From Cylicocyclus nassatus (taxonomy: Eukaryota > Nematoda > Chromadorea > Rhabditida > Strongylidae), in the NCBI GenBank assembly GCA_958299035.1, contig CATQJL010000316.1:37451441-37515440 (forward strand): DNA of 64,000 nt, written 5' to 3'. A program made the position numbers and the translations under genes. Under the pieces are notes generated by a model. That model searched no databases. It saw nothing but the letters and a program-made list of their open reading frames with translations, and was not told the origin of the DNA. Positions 46,719-58,429 of this stretch are shown piece by piece (position 1 is the stretch's first letter; every line of letters begins with the position of its first letter).

Positions 46719-47218
46719 NNNNNNNNNNNNNNNNNNNNNNNNNNNNNNNNNNNNNNNNNNNNNNNNNNNNNNNNNNNNNNNNNNNNNNNNNNNNNNNNNN
46801 NNNNNNNNNNNNNNNNNNNNNNNNNNNNNNNNNNNNNNNNNNNNNNNNNNNNNNNNNNNNNNNNNNNNNNNNNNNNNNNNNNNNNNNNNNNNNNNNNNNN
46901 NNNNNNNNNNNNNNNNNNNNNNNNNNNNNNNNNNNNNNNNNNNNNNNNNNNNNNNNNNNNNNNNNNNNNNNNNNNNNNNNNNNNNNNNNNNNNNNNNNNN
47001 NNNNNNNNNNNNNNNNNNNNNNNNNNNNNNNNNNNNNNNNNNNNNNNNNNNNNNNNNNNNNNNNNNNNNNNNNNNNNNNNNNNNNNNNNNNNNNNNNNNN
47101 NNNNNNNNNNNNNNNNNNNNNNNNNNNNNNNNNNNNNNNNNNNNNNNNNNNNNNNNNNNNNNNNNNNNNNNNNNNNNNNNNNNNNNNNNNNNNNNNNNNN
47201 NNNNNNNNNNNNNNNNNN
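46719..47218. other. Assembly gap, exactly 500 N
   Basis: A round-number spacer of unknown true length, bounded on both sides by adaptor. Confidence 0.99.
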
Positions 47219-47243
47219 AAGCAGTGGTATCAACGCAGAGTAC
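47219..47243 (+). other. SMART adaptor at right edge of gap
   Basis: Forward copy, inverted relative to the left edge, as expected when both contig ends finish in adaptor. Confidence 0.92.
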
Positions 47244-47312
47244 TGCTTGAGGACTACGAGCAAAATTATATGATACTTGCAACGCTTGAAAAGAAGTTGT
47301 TCTCCTCAAAGG

Positions 47313-47580
47313 CAGCGTCCCACCAGACTGGGGGGTACCTGGCTCTCGTAATGTTGTAATAGTAGACCCCCTACCTAAGCGATGACTGAAGTTCGGAGCG
47401 AAAAAGGGGGTCCACCAAGCCTGAAATTTGCTCCGGAAGTGGGCCGAATCTTACGGTAGGCTCGGGTGAGTGCGAGGTGCATGCAAGGTAGAGACGCAGA
47501 GTCGTTGCGGGTCCCTGCGCTCATGATGTGTTCGCTATACGCACTCTGGCCCTGCAAATCGATACTGCCGTGTGGGCGGC
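47313..47580 (+). repeat. AAAGGCAGCGTCCCACC repeat, copy 1
   Basis: Shares the start AAGGCAGCGTCCCA, then GACCCCCTACCTAAGCG and GAAGTTCGGA, with 48536-48650. The right boundary is unclear. Confidence 0.6.
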
Positions 47581-47609
47581 GTCCGGCCCTACCGTATACT
47601 TTGGACCGA

Positions 47610-47865
47610 ATCGAATGATTATTCGATTATTCGAATAAATCATTCGAATGCGAATGATTCGAGAACTCGAATATTCGAAAATCTGAGATTTCGAATAATA
47701 TTCGATAGTCGAATGTTCGAAAATTTTGATTTTCGAATATTATTCGAAAGTCGAATATTCGAAATTCTCAACTTTCGAATATTATTCGATAGTCGAATAT
47801 TCGATGGTCATTAATTCGATCATTCGATGCCCATAGAATATTCGAATATTCGATATCCACAACAT
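47610..47865. repeat. TTCGAA-rich palindromic array
   Basis: Dense ATTCGAAT/ATTCGATA units in both orientations, over 15 TTCGA cores in 250 bp. Longer blocks such as TTCGAATATTATTCGA repeat about every 50 bases. Non-coding. Confidence 0.85.
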
Positions 47866-47868
47866 ATA

Positions 47869-48443
47869 CGGGGTGTCTCAAGGGTATGTACAAACTGTTC
47901 AATCGCTAATACCCCTCACGAAGTCTTTTGCCCTTTAAGTAATATCCTGTAGGGATGGCTTCAGCTTACAAATACAGCAGAAAGCAAATCACCTATGTTT
48001 TTCTTGTTGTGTTATCACGGTATGAACTTAGCATATAGAGCAACTGCGAAATGAGACATCCAAAAGAATATCCTCAACAAAAAAGAGATTTCAATCCATG
48101 TAGCAGGATTTTACGTATGTTTAACTATGCGCGGGCTATCAAACCTTTTAAATGTGCATTCTTTTTATTGAAAAGCGTTGGAAAATATCTGTTATGGTGT
48201 ACCTGGCATAAGTTGCAGGCGTTACGGTTGAGTGCAAATTCTTCATATAGTGAGTGTCTCTAGAATCCTAGTGTAAGATCGGCCTTTTTGTTTCTCATTC
48301 TTGGGCAAACGGCTCTTGATATCTCAAAACCCTCTTCAGTTTTCCTACAGTAGTTTACAACAGTGAAAAGCGATCGATACATCGCTTCATACTGTAAGTC
48401 TAGGTTAATGTCAGCCCACAGATTCATACTGTTGGGACCCCTG
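47869..48443. mobile_element. Mariner-like MITE, diverged CAGGGTGTCCC family member
   Basis: Ends CGGGGTGTCTCA and TTGGGACCCCTG are flanked by TA (47867-47868, 48444-48445). AAGTCTTTTGCC and GGCTTCA(G/A)CTTA blocks match 48993-49665. Confidence 0.75.
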
Positions 48444-48535
48444 TATGTCAGTCCACAACTCTCAATGAGGATAAATAATCTTCTTTGATTTTTGATTCCT
48501 TTACAACCGTCACGTACGCTTTTAGGTTCTTAAAG

Positions 48536-48650
48536 GCAGCGTCCCAAAAGATGGGTCCGGGAATTTGTGGCGATGTTAAATTGGACCCCCTACCTAAGCG
48601 GTGACGAAGTTCGGAACGAAAAAGAGGGTCTGGTAAGCTTGAAAATCAAA
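48536..48650 (+). repeat. AAAGGCAGCGTCCCA repeat, copy 2
   Basis: Same orientation and block order as 47313-47580, but truncated. Confidence 0.6.
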
Positions 48651-48751
48651 TGAAAAAAGTCTGGATGAATTGATTAACGTGAAGTATAAATTGATGCAAA
48701 AACTTTGTAAGTGATAATTTTTATAGCGCTTTGATTCGCCTCAATATACCG

Positions 48752-48951
48752 TACGAGCTGGCAAACCCGGCTCCTCCCGGGTCCTGGCAATAATATGTTC
48801 GAATCAGCATGTTCACTTACCCCCCCCCCCCTCCCCACTCTGCACACCCTGCACACCCTGCACAACCTGCACAACCTGCATAACCTGCACACCCTGGCAC
48901 ACCCTGCATACCCTGCACACCTTGCACAACCTGCACAACCTGCACCCTAAT
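48752..48951 (-). repeat. Helitron-like end plus CTGCACAAC minisatellite
   Basis: The minus strand reads ...GAGCCGGGTTTGCCAGCTCG at 48752-48780, nearly the same terminus as at 60533. It is followed on the plus strand by a C-run and about twelve 9-bp units (CTGCACACC/CTGCACAAC, 48838-48950). Confidence 0.7.
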
Positions 48952-48992
48952 GTGCACAAGCACACAAACTTACAGATTTTCTGCTTTATATA

Positions 48993-49665
48993 CAGGGTGT
49001 CCCAAAAAAATGTTTCGAACTTTGATCGTTAATATTTCTCTTCCCAAGAAGTCTTTTGCCTTGCTTCAAGTACCGTTTTGTAGAGCTGGCTTCAACTTAG
49101 ATTTGCATTATAAAACGAATCACCCATCTCTCTTCATTACTGTAGGATTACGGTAGAAACTTGAAACATATGGTGTCAATATGGAAAAAGCTGCCTTTTC
49201 AAAAATTTTCAAAATAATATGAAAACATGTGTAATAGGGTTTTTATGGACGCTGAGTTCAATGCTAAACACAAGATTACGAAGCTTTCTAAACGGTTTAA
49301 TCGCACTTTTTAAGAACATTGAAAAAATGGCCGCTACCTCTTACCTGGCATAACTCTTCAATGAAGCATCATAACAAGTTGGGAACTTTACAGTTGTAAT
49401 CAGCAACTCTAATTAGCCTGGTGTAAAAGTTTTCAGGCTGTTTTGTTTCTTTTTTGAGGCAAAATATGGCCTTTCATGGCTCAAAACCCTCTTTGAAGTT
49501 TCTACCGTAATCCTACAGTAATGAAGAAAGATGGGTGATTCGCTCCATACTGTAAATCTTAGTTGAAGCGAGCTTTACAAAACGGTACCTGAAGCAAGGC
49601 AAAAGACTTTTTGGGAAAAGAGATATCAACGATCAAACGTTCGAAACATTTTTTGGGACACTCTG
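48993..49665. mobile_element. Mariner-like foldback, CAGGGTGTCCC ends
   Basis: TA flanks (48991-48992, 49666-49667). The arms of about 200 bp share CTTCAAGTACCGTTTTGTAG, ATTACTGTAGGATTACGGTA and complements. The 250-bp centre is non-coding. The arms are far better conserved than the 47869 relative. Confidence 0.88.
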
Positions 49666-50024
49666 TATATAGAGGTTTTTAAGGTAGCGCCTGTCAACAT
49701 ACTTTTTGAAATTTTCGTGTTGCAAGCTTGCAGAATGTATGAGAGCCCCTCAAAAAATCTCGTAAGGAAACAACTTCTCACCCCAAAAATTCTATTTACT
49801 TTCGAAATTTTTTAGCGACTTTCATTGTACAGATGTAATAAGGTCAAGGAAAGGCACTTCTACAATCATTCTACGCTATTTGGTACATAGTAGTCATAGA
49901 TCTCCTGCTGTTGTCGATGGTACTTGCTAATTTGATTCAAAATGGACTATCTGTTATCTTGATGCAAATCAAATTCAACGCCAAATGCCTTTTTATCATG
50001 ACTTCCACCCAACAATTTTCTCAC

Positions 50025-50159
50025 CTGGAGAAACGGATGATTGAAATGATGGCCCTTGGACACAATACTATCAGCCCACTTGGCTGCAAGTGTGTTTATT
50101 GAACCGGTGATGACCATCACCACTGCCATAAAAGGTCCAAACCAAGCCGGTTTTGCCAT
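50025..50159 (-). CDS. Orphan SLC35F6-type first exon (alternative start or partial paralogue)
   Basis: The 45 codons MAKPAWFGPFMAVVMVITGS...INTLAAKWAD...FNHPFLQ end at a GTGAGA donor in phase 0, exactly like exon 1 of the gene at 16499-19790. Shared motifs are V(I/V)TGS(I/L)NT, AKWAD and FNHPFLQ, while the rest differs, so it is an old, constrained duplicate. A strong acceptor AACATTTCAG lies one base before the ATG, as for trans-splicing. An in-frame upstream ATG at 50178-50180 would lie before that acceptor and is less likely. No exon 2 equivalent is visible between here and 19790, apart from what the N gap may hide. In phase it could splice to 18734, 31 kb away. Confidence 0.75.
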
Positions 50160-50180
50160 CCTGAAATGTTGATTTGCCAA

Positions 50181-50841
50181 GTGCTGCAGAAGCTGAGATT
50201 TTTACAGCGCGTCATAGCACGAAATATGTGAGAGTACTCGCAAGTTATTGAGTACGGATTGAGTTGGGATTTTCGCATGACACTGACAATTGTTGTCTTG
50301 ATCCTCTCTACAGTTTTGAAAAATTATGATTGTGCAGAGGCCAATAACCCTCAGCTACGGTGAGTATGTGTGACGGTGACATGATCTTGGTACTGGAGTT
50401 GTACTCTTTAGTTTGCCAAGTTGTTTCAATGCATCGGATATTTTTGAGCTCCATATTTAAGCCTTTGTAATGACTTCTTTCCAATAAGATTTTATGATAT
50501 TTTTTATGCATCTTAGAGAGTGAAAAGAAGGCGAATGACGGCTTCAGAATAGATTTTTCATGTTATCATCTCCATATTACAGGTTGGCGCAAAATTAATG
50601 CATGTTATTATCGTTAATCCTGTTACTATCAATAATCCTTATTATTTACCCTGAAGCGGCGAAGAAGATATAAAAATATGTAAAATACTTCATTTGACAG
50701 AGCAAAGCAAGCTCTACAAGACTATCAAACAATATCAAAAGGTCTCATCTGCGTGAAGTTCTAGGAAAAAACTCATAAAAGTTTGAAAACTTGCAGATTT
50801 CGGTCCTAAACGATCCATTCGTCTTGATCAAGCATATACTA
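50181..50841. other. Intergenic, no gene seen
   Basis: No supported gene or defined repeat. Confidence 0.4.
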
Positions 50842-51923
50842 CAGGGTGGTCCACATGAAATGTGACGAACAGAATTCTTCGTACTTTGCCTAAACTCAAT
50901 GAAATTGAACGATTTTGTTTTCATACGTTGGACAAAAAGAATCTGTATAGGTCCTCACAGATTACTTCCGAGAGGTCCATCTCCGCCTTTGGTGACAGAA
51001 TTTATTCTGCTCGGAGAAATTCTTAAAATGCGCGCAATGCTTTTTGGAGGATGTTTCGTCCCAGGCTCTCACTAGGTCTTCTTTAGCAAATCTAATGGCC
51101 TGATTTTGGAAAAGCGGACTTTTTGCCTACAGATAGAACAGGGCGAGAATTCGTGAATTTAAGAATATTCGATTCGGAAGGCCAAACATTGTTTGTTCAT
51201 GTGTGGCAAATATGAAGTTTGATGGACTGCGAAAAAAACATTTTTTGGTCTATTTCATTCCACGTTTCAAAGATATTCGTCTTCTCCATATTCTTTTGTC
51301 CCGTTGTGGTTGTTCCCGACTTCGGTTCCTAGTAAAACATGGTCAAGCTCGAAGGTTTTTCAAAGGCAGTCGCAATTACAACGAAAATCGCAATTTTCCG
51401 AGATTCTGGAAAAGCATCGAAAGCAAACTTTGAAGGGCTATGGCACCTTAATGGATCAAGAGAGATACTATGGACGCATTTGGGAATTCTTAGTTTGACT
51501 AGACACCAATCCACAGCGAAAACAAGAAATTGCAGTTGTGTAAAATCCATCGTTTGAACATGGAAAAAAATGACATTTGGCCCTCTAGCTCACTCATCCT
51601 TGACCTACAACCCTCTCTCTTGTCTGCCTGAAAGGAAAGAGTCTGCCCTTTGAAACCCATGTCATTTGATTTGCCGACTAGAAATCTAGTGAGAGTTTGG
51701 GAGCAGAAACCATCGCGCGCAAATCGAAGAAATTTCGGAAGAGGTTTAAAGGAGAAAAAAATGATTTCAAAACAACCAGGGACAGGTCTCTCAAAAGTTA
51801 GCTAAAAGTTCTTATACAGAATCTTCTTCTCTATCAGATGAGGAAAGAACCTTCTGATTTCATTTGGTCCTTGCAAAGTTATAATATTTTTTTGTTGTGT
51901 CACACTTCATGTGGACCACCCTG
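50842..51923. mobile_element. Foldback, CAGGGTGGTCCACATGAA ends
   Basis: The left end CAGGGTGGTCCACATGAA pairs with TTCATGTGGACCACCCTG. A left TA flank (50840-50841) is seen, while the right flank has decayed. The inner arms are less complementary. Frames at 51203-51557 overlap on both strands and have no family match. Confidence 0.75.
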
Positions 51924-52731
51924 GATACATCAAGCATTCTTAATACTCGACGTATTTTTTCGTAACTGGATGATGGAGAGTAAATCGGCCATTGATAGAA
52001 TAGCGCCTTTTCTGTCTTTTTATGTTGAATTTGATTTTTCTGGACATAGCTGATGCGACTTAACTTTTGTGGCATTGGAGTGTGTGATTTTTCTGAAGAG
52101 AGATGGTTTTGAACATTGAACAATTAGATTTTTCTGCCTAGCTCGTGCAGACTTTCTAGGATAGTTTGAACACCATCTTGTAGGACTTGCTTTGTTCTAT
52201 CGAATCATTTCGTAGATTTTCATACCTTTTCTGCTGCTTCAGGATATGTAACATACAGTGATTATGCATCAACTTATTGTTCATCCTTCTATCCGAGGTC
52301 TCGATTAGCAATGGCAACATCCCCATCATTAACTTGCTCATCTCCTACATTCTCAATTCCTTAACTTTATTTTGTCAAAACCAAAACATCCAAGAAAGAG
52401 TAAGCTGATCTGGCGTTTTTGGAATGAAGGTAAATATGCATATGTTTTTACATAATTCCAGTAATTCGATTAGACACTTCTCCACCCTTATATCAGTGAT
52501 ATAATACCTTTTCTATCTTTGGTGGAAGCAATAAAAATTGAAAGCTACTAGGGGTCTAAATCTGGTTTATAGGATCTAAAGTTGGTCATTTTAAACGATT
52601 GAAAGTTAGTAAGAAGATTTGTGGTTTTTCAGATTTTGCTACTCGATTTGTAAAATGTTGTGATTTAGGTTTATGAGGTATTCGTTGATACAAATATTAT
52701 TTATCATTTTTTTAACTCCACAGTACGATAA
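51924..52731. other. Intergenic, no gene seen
   Basis: No supported gene. Confidence 0.35.
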
Positions 52732-53731
52732 AGACGATGTTCAAGCAGTTAACATGTGCCAAAGGAAAAGAGAAGTGAAGTGCCAAAACTGTCCAATTGT
52801 TCCTTATATGGTTTTTTGGATCTAAAAGTCTGCCCAGAATGGCCTCTTATAGCCCAAAACGCAAGAGATGCTGAATGTCTATCCAGGCGTTACTGCAAAC
52901 TGAAAGAAAAATAACCCTAGGCAAAAGAATTTTGGATTTTATACGCAGTTTGTTGGAGTAGTCTATTCTGATGCTGGTGTTATGTAGGTTCACTCACTTT
53001 TGTAAAAAAAAACTAATAATATTGGCTAAATATATTGGCTTATCACAATGGGGCTGAGAGGGTGTATCTTTCATATCAGAATAAATCAAACCCTCTCCAT
53101 TGCTGATTTTACAATTCTAGTGTTTCTAATGCTAGAGTCGCAGAGTCAAAAAAAAGAATGAAAAATTTGTGCACAGTAAACCTGACTCCTCATAACCTCT
53201 TTGGGGCCTCCTCAATTCCTTATTTTTTGAAAACAGTGTCCAGCCAGATCTAGATATGCGAATTTTTTTTGTGTCAACTTCTTGTGTAACTGGAGAACCT
53301 AGCTTAGCTGATGCTATGGCCGGTCCAACCCTTCGAATAATTCAATCTGCGTTTTTACAAAAAAAAAACAATCTGAGCTGGGGTTGGTATGAGCAGTCAT
53401 TGGGCACTGGCTTAGTTCCGCTTGAAACAAATCGCTATTGGTCAACTGATTTGACCAATAGCGAAGTGGATGAAGTGGATCAAGAGGATCAAACGCATCA
53501 AGTATGGTGTGTGCCGTAGGGCCAGATATCCGCAATAACTTAGCGACAGAGATAAGTAACCATACACAACTTATTCTACATGGTGCTGAATATTTGATTT
53601 GTTTAGTTTTGTTTTGTAACTATTCAGAGCTAAGGGTAGTCTCAAAGTCTGCTAGGAGAAAAGAAAGTGAAAGCCAGAGTAAGGATTTCGTTGAAATGGA
53701 GGTGGTTGATATCGCTGCTGAGGCTAACTGA
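52732..53731 (+). CDS. Two possible exons of an unrecognised gene
   Basis: An exon-like block follows AACTCCACAG near 52722 (YDKDDVQAVNMCQRKRE...) with a donor ATGG|GTTTTT near 52813. A terminal-exon-like block after AACTATTCAG near 53628 encodes ...SKSARRKESESQSKDFVEME and stops at 53731. The phases fit (one plus two bases). The intron would contain a repeat. No upstream exons or homologues recognised, so this may be chance. Confidence 0.18.
53433..53463. repeat. 12-bp stem hairpin containing CCAAT/ATTGG, copy 2
   Basis: CGCTATTGGTCA, loop ACTGATT, TGACCAATAGCG. It is followed by GTGGATGAAGTGGATCAA as at 24058-24090. The stem is identical to copy 1 while the loop differs. Confidence 0.8.
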
Positions 53732-54249
53732 TTTTCAAAAGACTAATTGCGTTATGGAAAGGCAATCAGTATGAGATGATTGACAGATAACCCGTTATCA
53801 AAAGGGTGTAGGCTACGTAATAAAGTCAAAGCACAAGATTATCCTTAGAAAACGTTTACTTTCATTGGTGACTAGAAGATAATAGCTTGACAGAATGACA
53901 AGCTTGAGCCATCCACCGATGCACGTATTTGACATTAGATAAGGAATTTGCTACGTTTTTGAACACTGTATCTTTAGGAATGCATTAAGCCCTATGCACT
54001 GTTCTGCATAAAAAATCTGTTTGATAACACGGCCAATTTCACCCACTAAAGCTTCATAATAAGATAGTTTTCCCAATGGAGTAGTGGTAGTATAAGCCAA
54101 AGTATATGTAACTTGCCACCTCAAATCTTCGCAAAAATTCCAAAAAATAAATGTGGTGCGATACGTTTTCTGAATAAAATTTCGGAATTACCAGCTCATT
54201 AAAATCTTTAGCATACAAAAAACTTTCGGAGGATGTGGCTGCTACAAGG
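53732..54249. other. Intergenic, no gene seen
   Basis: No supported feature. Confidence 0.35.
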
Positions 54250-54725
54250 CCACTTACAAAGAAAGGATGTTTGGTCGAAGTGGCTTTTCAAGATGAGACT
54301 ATACCATTTTGAGGGTATTGCTGATTCCAAATCTGCCTTCCTTATTTGTGGACTACTTGAGCGCGAAGTCATGAACGTTTTTCGGAGCAAAAAAAACATA
54401 TTCGCAGCATGGGGATAATAAGTTGCTAAAATTTTCATAACGCAAATGAGACGGCGATGAGCGAATCTATGTTCGAACTTGGACCATTTATTGCATAGAG
54501 TGACGCAAGTATAATCACAGATCTATTGACGCGTTAACAAATAATATTGCTGAATATACCGTAATTGAGCGGTCATTTTTTGCAAGTACCCTGTAATTCG
54601 CGCCCAGAAACGCTCCGCAGATAAGGAGGGCAGAATTGGAATCAGCATTTTATGCCCTTAAAAATAGCTTGCATCTCATGTTGAAAGGCCACTTCGACCG
54701 AACATCCCTCCTTTCTTAGTAAAGA
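54250..54725. mobile_element. Foldback, GGTCGAAGTGGC arms
   Basis: GGATGTTTGGTCGAAGTGGC near 54265 is complementary to GGCCACTTCGACCGAACATC near 54688. A single-arm relative (GTCGAAGTGGCC) sits at about 22584, just after the candidate RanBP3 first exon. Confidence 0.7.
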
Positions 54726-55914
54726 AACAACTTCTCTTGCTTCTGCCTCTCTCATTCCACTGTATAACTTCGGATCCTCTACTGTAGTAAGTGAAAAGTG
54801 GTGAAAGCTTCTTTATCTTATAGCCTGCACTACTAGGGTCCATGCATCCATTTTTGAAACAAATTCTGAATTTCAACCAACCTCAAAAGCTCTGTCAAAA
54901 AGTTCTGAGCTGAAATCGAGCTCTGCAAAAAAAGGACAGTAAATGAACTAAGTGTTGACCACTTTATTCTTCCGAAGAAATGCCATTCTCTATTGATCTT
55001 TTCCGTTAAAACCTCTGTTGAAGCGCATATTTGTTAAAGAAGGAGCACCTCCCTTCCATAGCCCTTAAGATCGTACATGAAATATGCGAAGTTATCTAGC
55101 ACAATCTTCGGTATTTTCCACTAACCTGGCACTTTTTTTTCAAAAAGCTCTCATAAAACACATTCCTTAGTCTAATTTTACGAACAAATTTTCATGGATT
55201 CGGAGGATCGCCTCCCTGCCATGTGTCAGGAAATATTGACACGTTTTCTTGACATGTTTTTTCTAAATCATTATTGGTGATCAACTAAACCTTTTTGACT
55301 GTTTTCTATAAGAGCAAAGCTATCTAAAACTTATGTTAGAAACTTGATTGCGCAATAATTCAAAATGTCTTTCCCTTCAATCTCTTTCTGCCTTGCGAAC
55401 TCAAAGGCTACTTATGGTTTGAAGAACCTCGCTGCTGATTATTTCGCCGCTAAGATGATGAAACCCTAGCGAACTTCTCTACTGAACAAATCTAATCCGT
55501 TCATTGATAACAGGATTACTTTATCAATACAGAAATGTTGTTTAGTTGAAAATCGGATCATTATCGGCTAAACATAGATTGCACTTACGTCGCTGTTTAG
55601 GACAATATTAATCCTTGATAAAACCTATTAAACATGTAGATGAAATGGCAAATTTTTTGACACGTGGCAGAAGGTTGGCACCCTCCTGTAAGGGAGACAA
55701 AATATGGTACGAGAAAAGTAGCAACATCCTTTTTTGAAAAATGGGTCGTAATACGGAAAGTACCCAGTCTTCTTGTAGTCATCATCGTTTTTTTTTTGTA
55801 CCCAGACTCATCAGTCTTATTCTCACTAGAAGAATGGACGCTTGGATTTTGAGCGACAAGTGATTATTGACTCAGTACCTAAGAGCTACGGCATGACAAA
55901 GGTGTAGGAGCAGT
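54726..55914. other. Intergenic, no gene seen
   Basis: No supported gene or bounded repeat. The frames present are short and overlap on both strands. Confidence 0.4.
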
Positions 55915-56220
55915 ATTAGTTGAAGGGGCGTAAACGCGACGCGCGAATATCTTCACCGTTGTATATCCTGCGCCACATGCGCTCTGCGGCTAAAAAAGCC
56001 GCGTTCGCGCCCAAAGTTTTGCGCCTTCCGCAGCAGCCCATACAGTCTTCTTCAACCCGGAGTAGGCGAAACATTCCAAGTGGAGCAGCGCGTCCGCACC
56101 GCCACTGGCTCAGCGAGATAGAAGAGAATGAAGAGACGCAGACTGCAAAGTGGTGCGAATCATTGCGAAGCGGACTCCCGCAAGTCTAATATCCGCCTAA
56201 ACTGAGTCAGAACTCAAACT
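55915..56220 (+). repeat. Dispersed GC-rich repeat shared with 39940-40180
   Basis: Longer copy. It adds GCGCCACATGCGCTCTGCGG and GCCGCGTTCGCGCCCAAAG before the shared blocks. The 89-codon frame across it is not conserved in the other copy. Confidence 0.65.
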
Positions 56221-56602
56221 TACTATATTTCTTTTTTTTCTCATCGGTATATATTCGATTATATCTGTCACCGTGTAATTGCCTTTATACTGAGACTAAT
56301 GTCGTCTGCGTAAGTTTGGTAAAGTGAAGTCCCTACTGTACAGCTAAAACCTGAAGCTATTGGCTAGTGATGCTTAGGATGTAGGCACAAAGATGACTCA
56401 ATACATAAGGCAAGCAAAAGGATTAGACTTCAATCCGAAATGTGATTTTTCATTCAAAATTCATATTTTTTCATAAAACCGGTATGCTTCAAGACCGCTA
56501 TTGTTTTGTGCTCAACTTAGCTTTTTAGCTTTTTACTTATCTTAAGGGATGTAACTACATTTTTACATCACAAAGTTCTGACTTCTTCAAGATACTATAG
56601 GG

Positions 56603-56768
56603 TAAAGTCGACTGCACGGAATTGGCTTCACTGTAGGCTGAACGCACGCGAACGTGCCTGCAACGCGGCTGCCGAGTACGGGCGCTATGATGCCTCATGC
56701 TCGAATGCCAATGCTAGCCCGCAAGAGACACGCTCGCGTTCAGCGCGGGCGAATCCGTGCAGTCAACT
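56603..56768. mobile_element. Small palindromic MITE, CGACTGCACGGA ends
   Basis: GACTGCACGGAATT near 56609 and AATCCGTGCAGTC near 56752 form the ends. CTGAACGC...GCG and GCGTTCAG pair inside. It is about 165 bp and GC-rich against AT-rich flanks. Confidence 0.65.
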
Positions 56769-57025
56769 GTAGCAGTTTATCTAAAAGCAACCCTGCTTTT
56801 AAAATCATCCGTGTTTTTTGCAATGAAAATCTTGATGACAGGAAACAAACACACCCACTGCTACCAGTTTCTAATTCTCTTCACTTATCTCTTATACCAA
56901 AATGTCATGTATGGGCTGATTAGTCAGAAATTCAATGATCGAAAGCGAACTAGTAAGACAATGATTTTTTTTGCTAAGCAGAACCGCATAAGAAGTACCT
57001 TTATAAACTGACTCATGCTTCTCAA

Positions 57026-57340
57026 AGGCGCCGTGAATTAGGACTCTTCAGCTTTTGACATCCTGCAGTAGTAAGGCCCCTGTCAAGCCACTGTCCAACA
57101 AAATGTCGCCTCGAGCGCGAGAAAAACGCTTCAGATCAACGAGGAGAGCAGAAGAGCCATAGTCGGCAACGTCCCTCCAGTAATGCCCGCCCATCCGTGC
57201 CTCCTCAACCAATCACCGTTCAACACTATCATCCCCGCTGGGGATTGTCGAAGTTTCGCAAGTTCTCGACTTCATATCCGAACATGGAAAGGGCCCGAAA
57301 CGATAAAAACATAGAAGTCGAGAATTTGGGTGGACAGTAT
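57026..57340. mobile_element. Repeat with AAAGGCGCCGTG end, third copy
   Basis: Relative of 23291-23601 and 25088-25450: CAAGCCACTGTCCAACAA, CCAATCACCGTTC, GAAGTCGAGAATTTGGGTGG. Confidence 0.6.
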
Positions 57341-58333
57341 CTCCAGCCACATTTCAGGACATTTAGCTTTGTGTGCTCATTTGATATTCGTTGGACATTA
57401 TTCAAGGAAAACCGCCTAAAAGAAAAAAGAAATTGTTTGGAATTATTGCAACACAACTGCAGCGTTCAAACAAGGTGATGTCTTAGCTTATAGCACGACC
57501 AACAGCACCATCAATTCCATTTTATCAATCCTAAGGCGTCATATGGATCCGTTTCAACAACTGCCAGAGTGTTGGACCACATCATGAATCCAGCTCCTTC
57601 GACCATTCGTTGCACTCTTTGACTTTCATATTTTCTCATACAATTACGCTTCAAAGTAAGAAATATTTGCAAGCTTATGATCAGCCGTCCTCAAAAATGA
57701 TCATTGCACTTTTTGCTTTCGGAAACATTGTAAAGTCAATTTTCTCTAACATATAGCTGGTTTAAGGAGTTTCATGCACTTGTTCATTTCAAATGAGAGC
57801 AAGGGATCTCGATAGATATGGTGATTGATCAAATAAACTTTGCGTAATCGCTGATCGATGGATAGGCTTCAACCTCACAGTAGGGTAGGCCATTCTACAC
57901 CACAAAGCTCGATTTTCGATGTTCAGAATGTGTTGAGCTTGATTTATTACACTGCTCAAATAATGATGCAGTCCTGCAGAAATTCTCAGATTTTCTGTTA
58001 TAATGCAAATGCTGTTTTAGATTGAAACTTTTCATAAAAATTCATATGTAACAAATTGGACATGAACTTCTCATAAAAACTCATAAGTGACAAACTGGAC
58101 ATAACCCTATCTCCCATGATTTTCCTCTCTGATGCAATCGAGATTTTATAAAATGGAAAGCAATCAAGATTTCAAAGTTTAGAAGCCTCTCGCTCCACCT
58201 GCTGGTATGTGCTGGCTATAATTTTGCAAAGTGTTTCACTCAATTTCGGAAGATGACAACTGCATCGGAACCAGAATGGCCAGGCGCAGAAACTTTTGCT
58301 CAACTATGCACACAAATTTATGGTTATCTTATA
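57341..58333. other. Intergenic, no gene seen
   Basis: No supported gene. An ACTCATAA(A/G)(T/G)... block is duplicated near 58035 and 58075. Confidence 0.35.
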
Positions 58334-58429
58334 CTAGCTGGCTAACCGGGTCCGCCGTATCCGGACCAAACTTGGCACACATACACTTCGGGCCCCGGCG
58401 GGTGTCACAGTCCACTTTTCGTTATCGAT

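Noticed and set aside
46548..47309. Open frames of 190-248 codons across 46548-47309
   Set aside because: They consist mainly of the N gap and adaptor bases, so they are not coding evidence.
48674..48892. Cys/Arg/Leu repeat peptide on the minus strand
   Set aside because: It is the CTGCACAAC minisatellite translated, with no start context or homologue.
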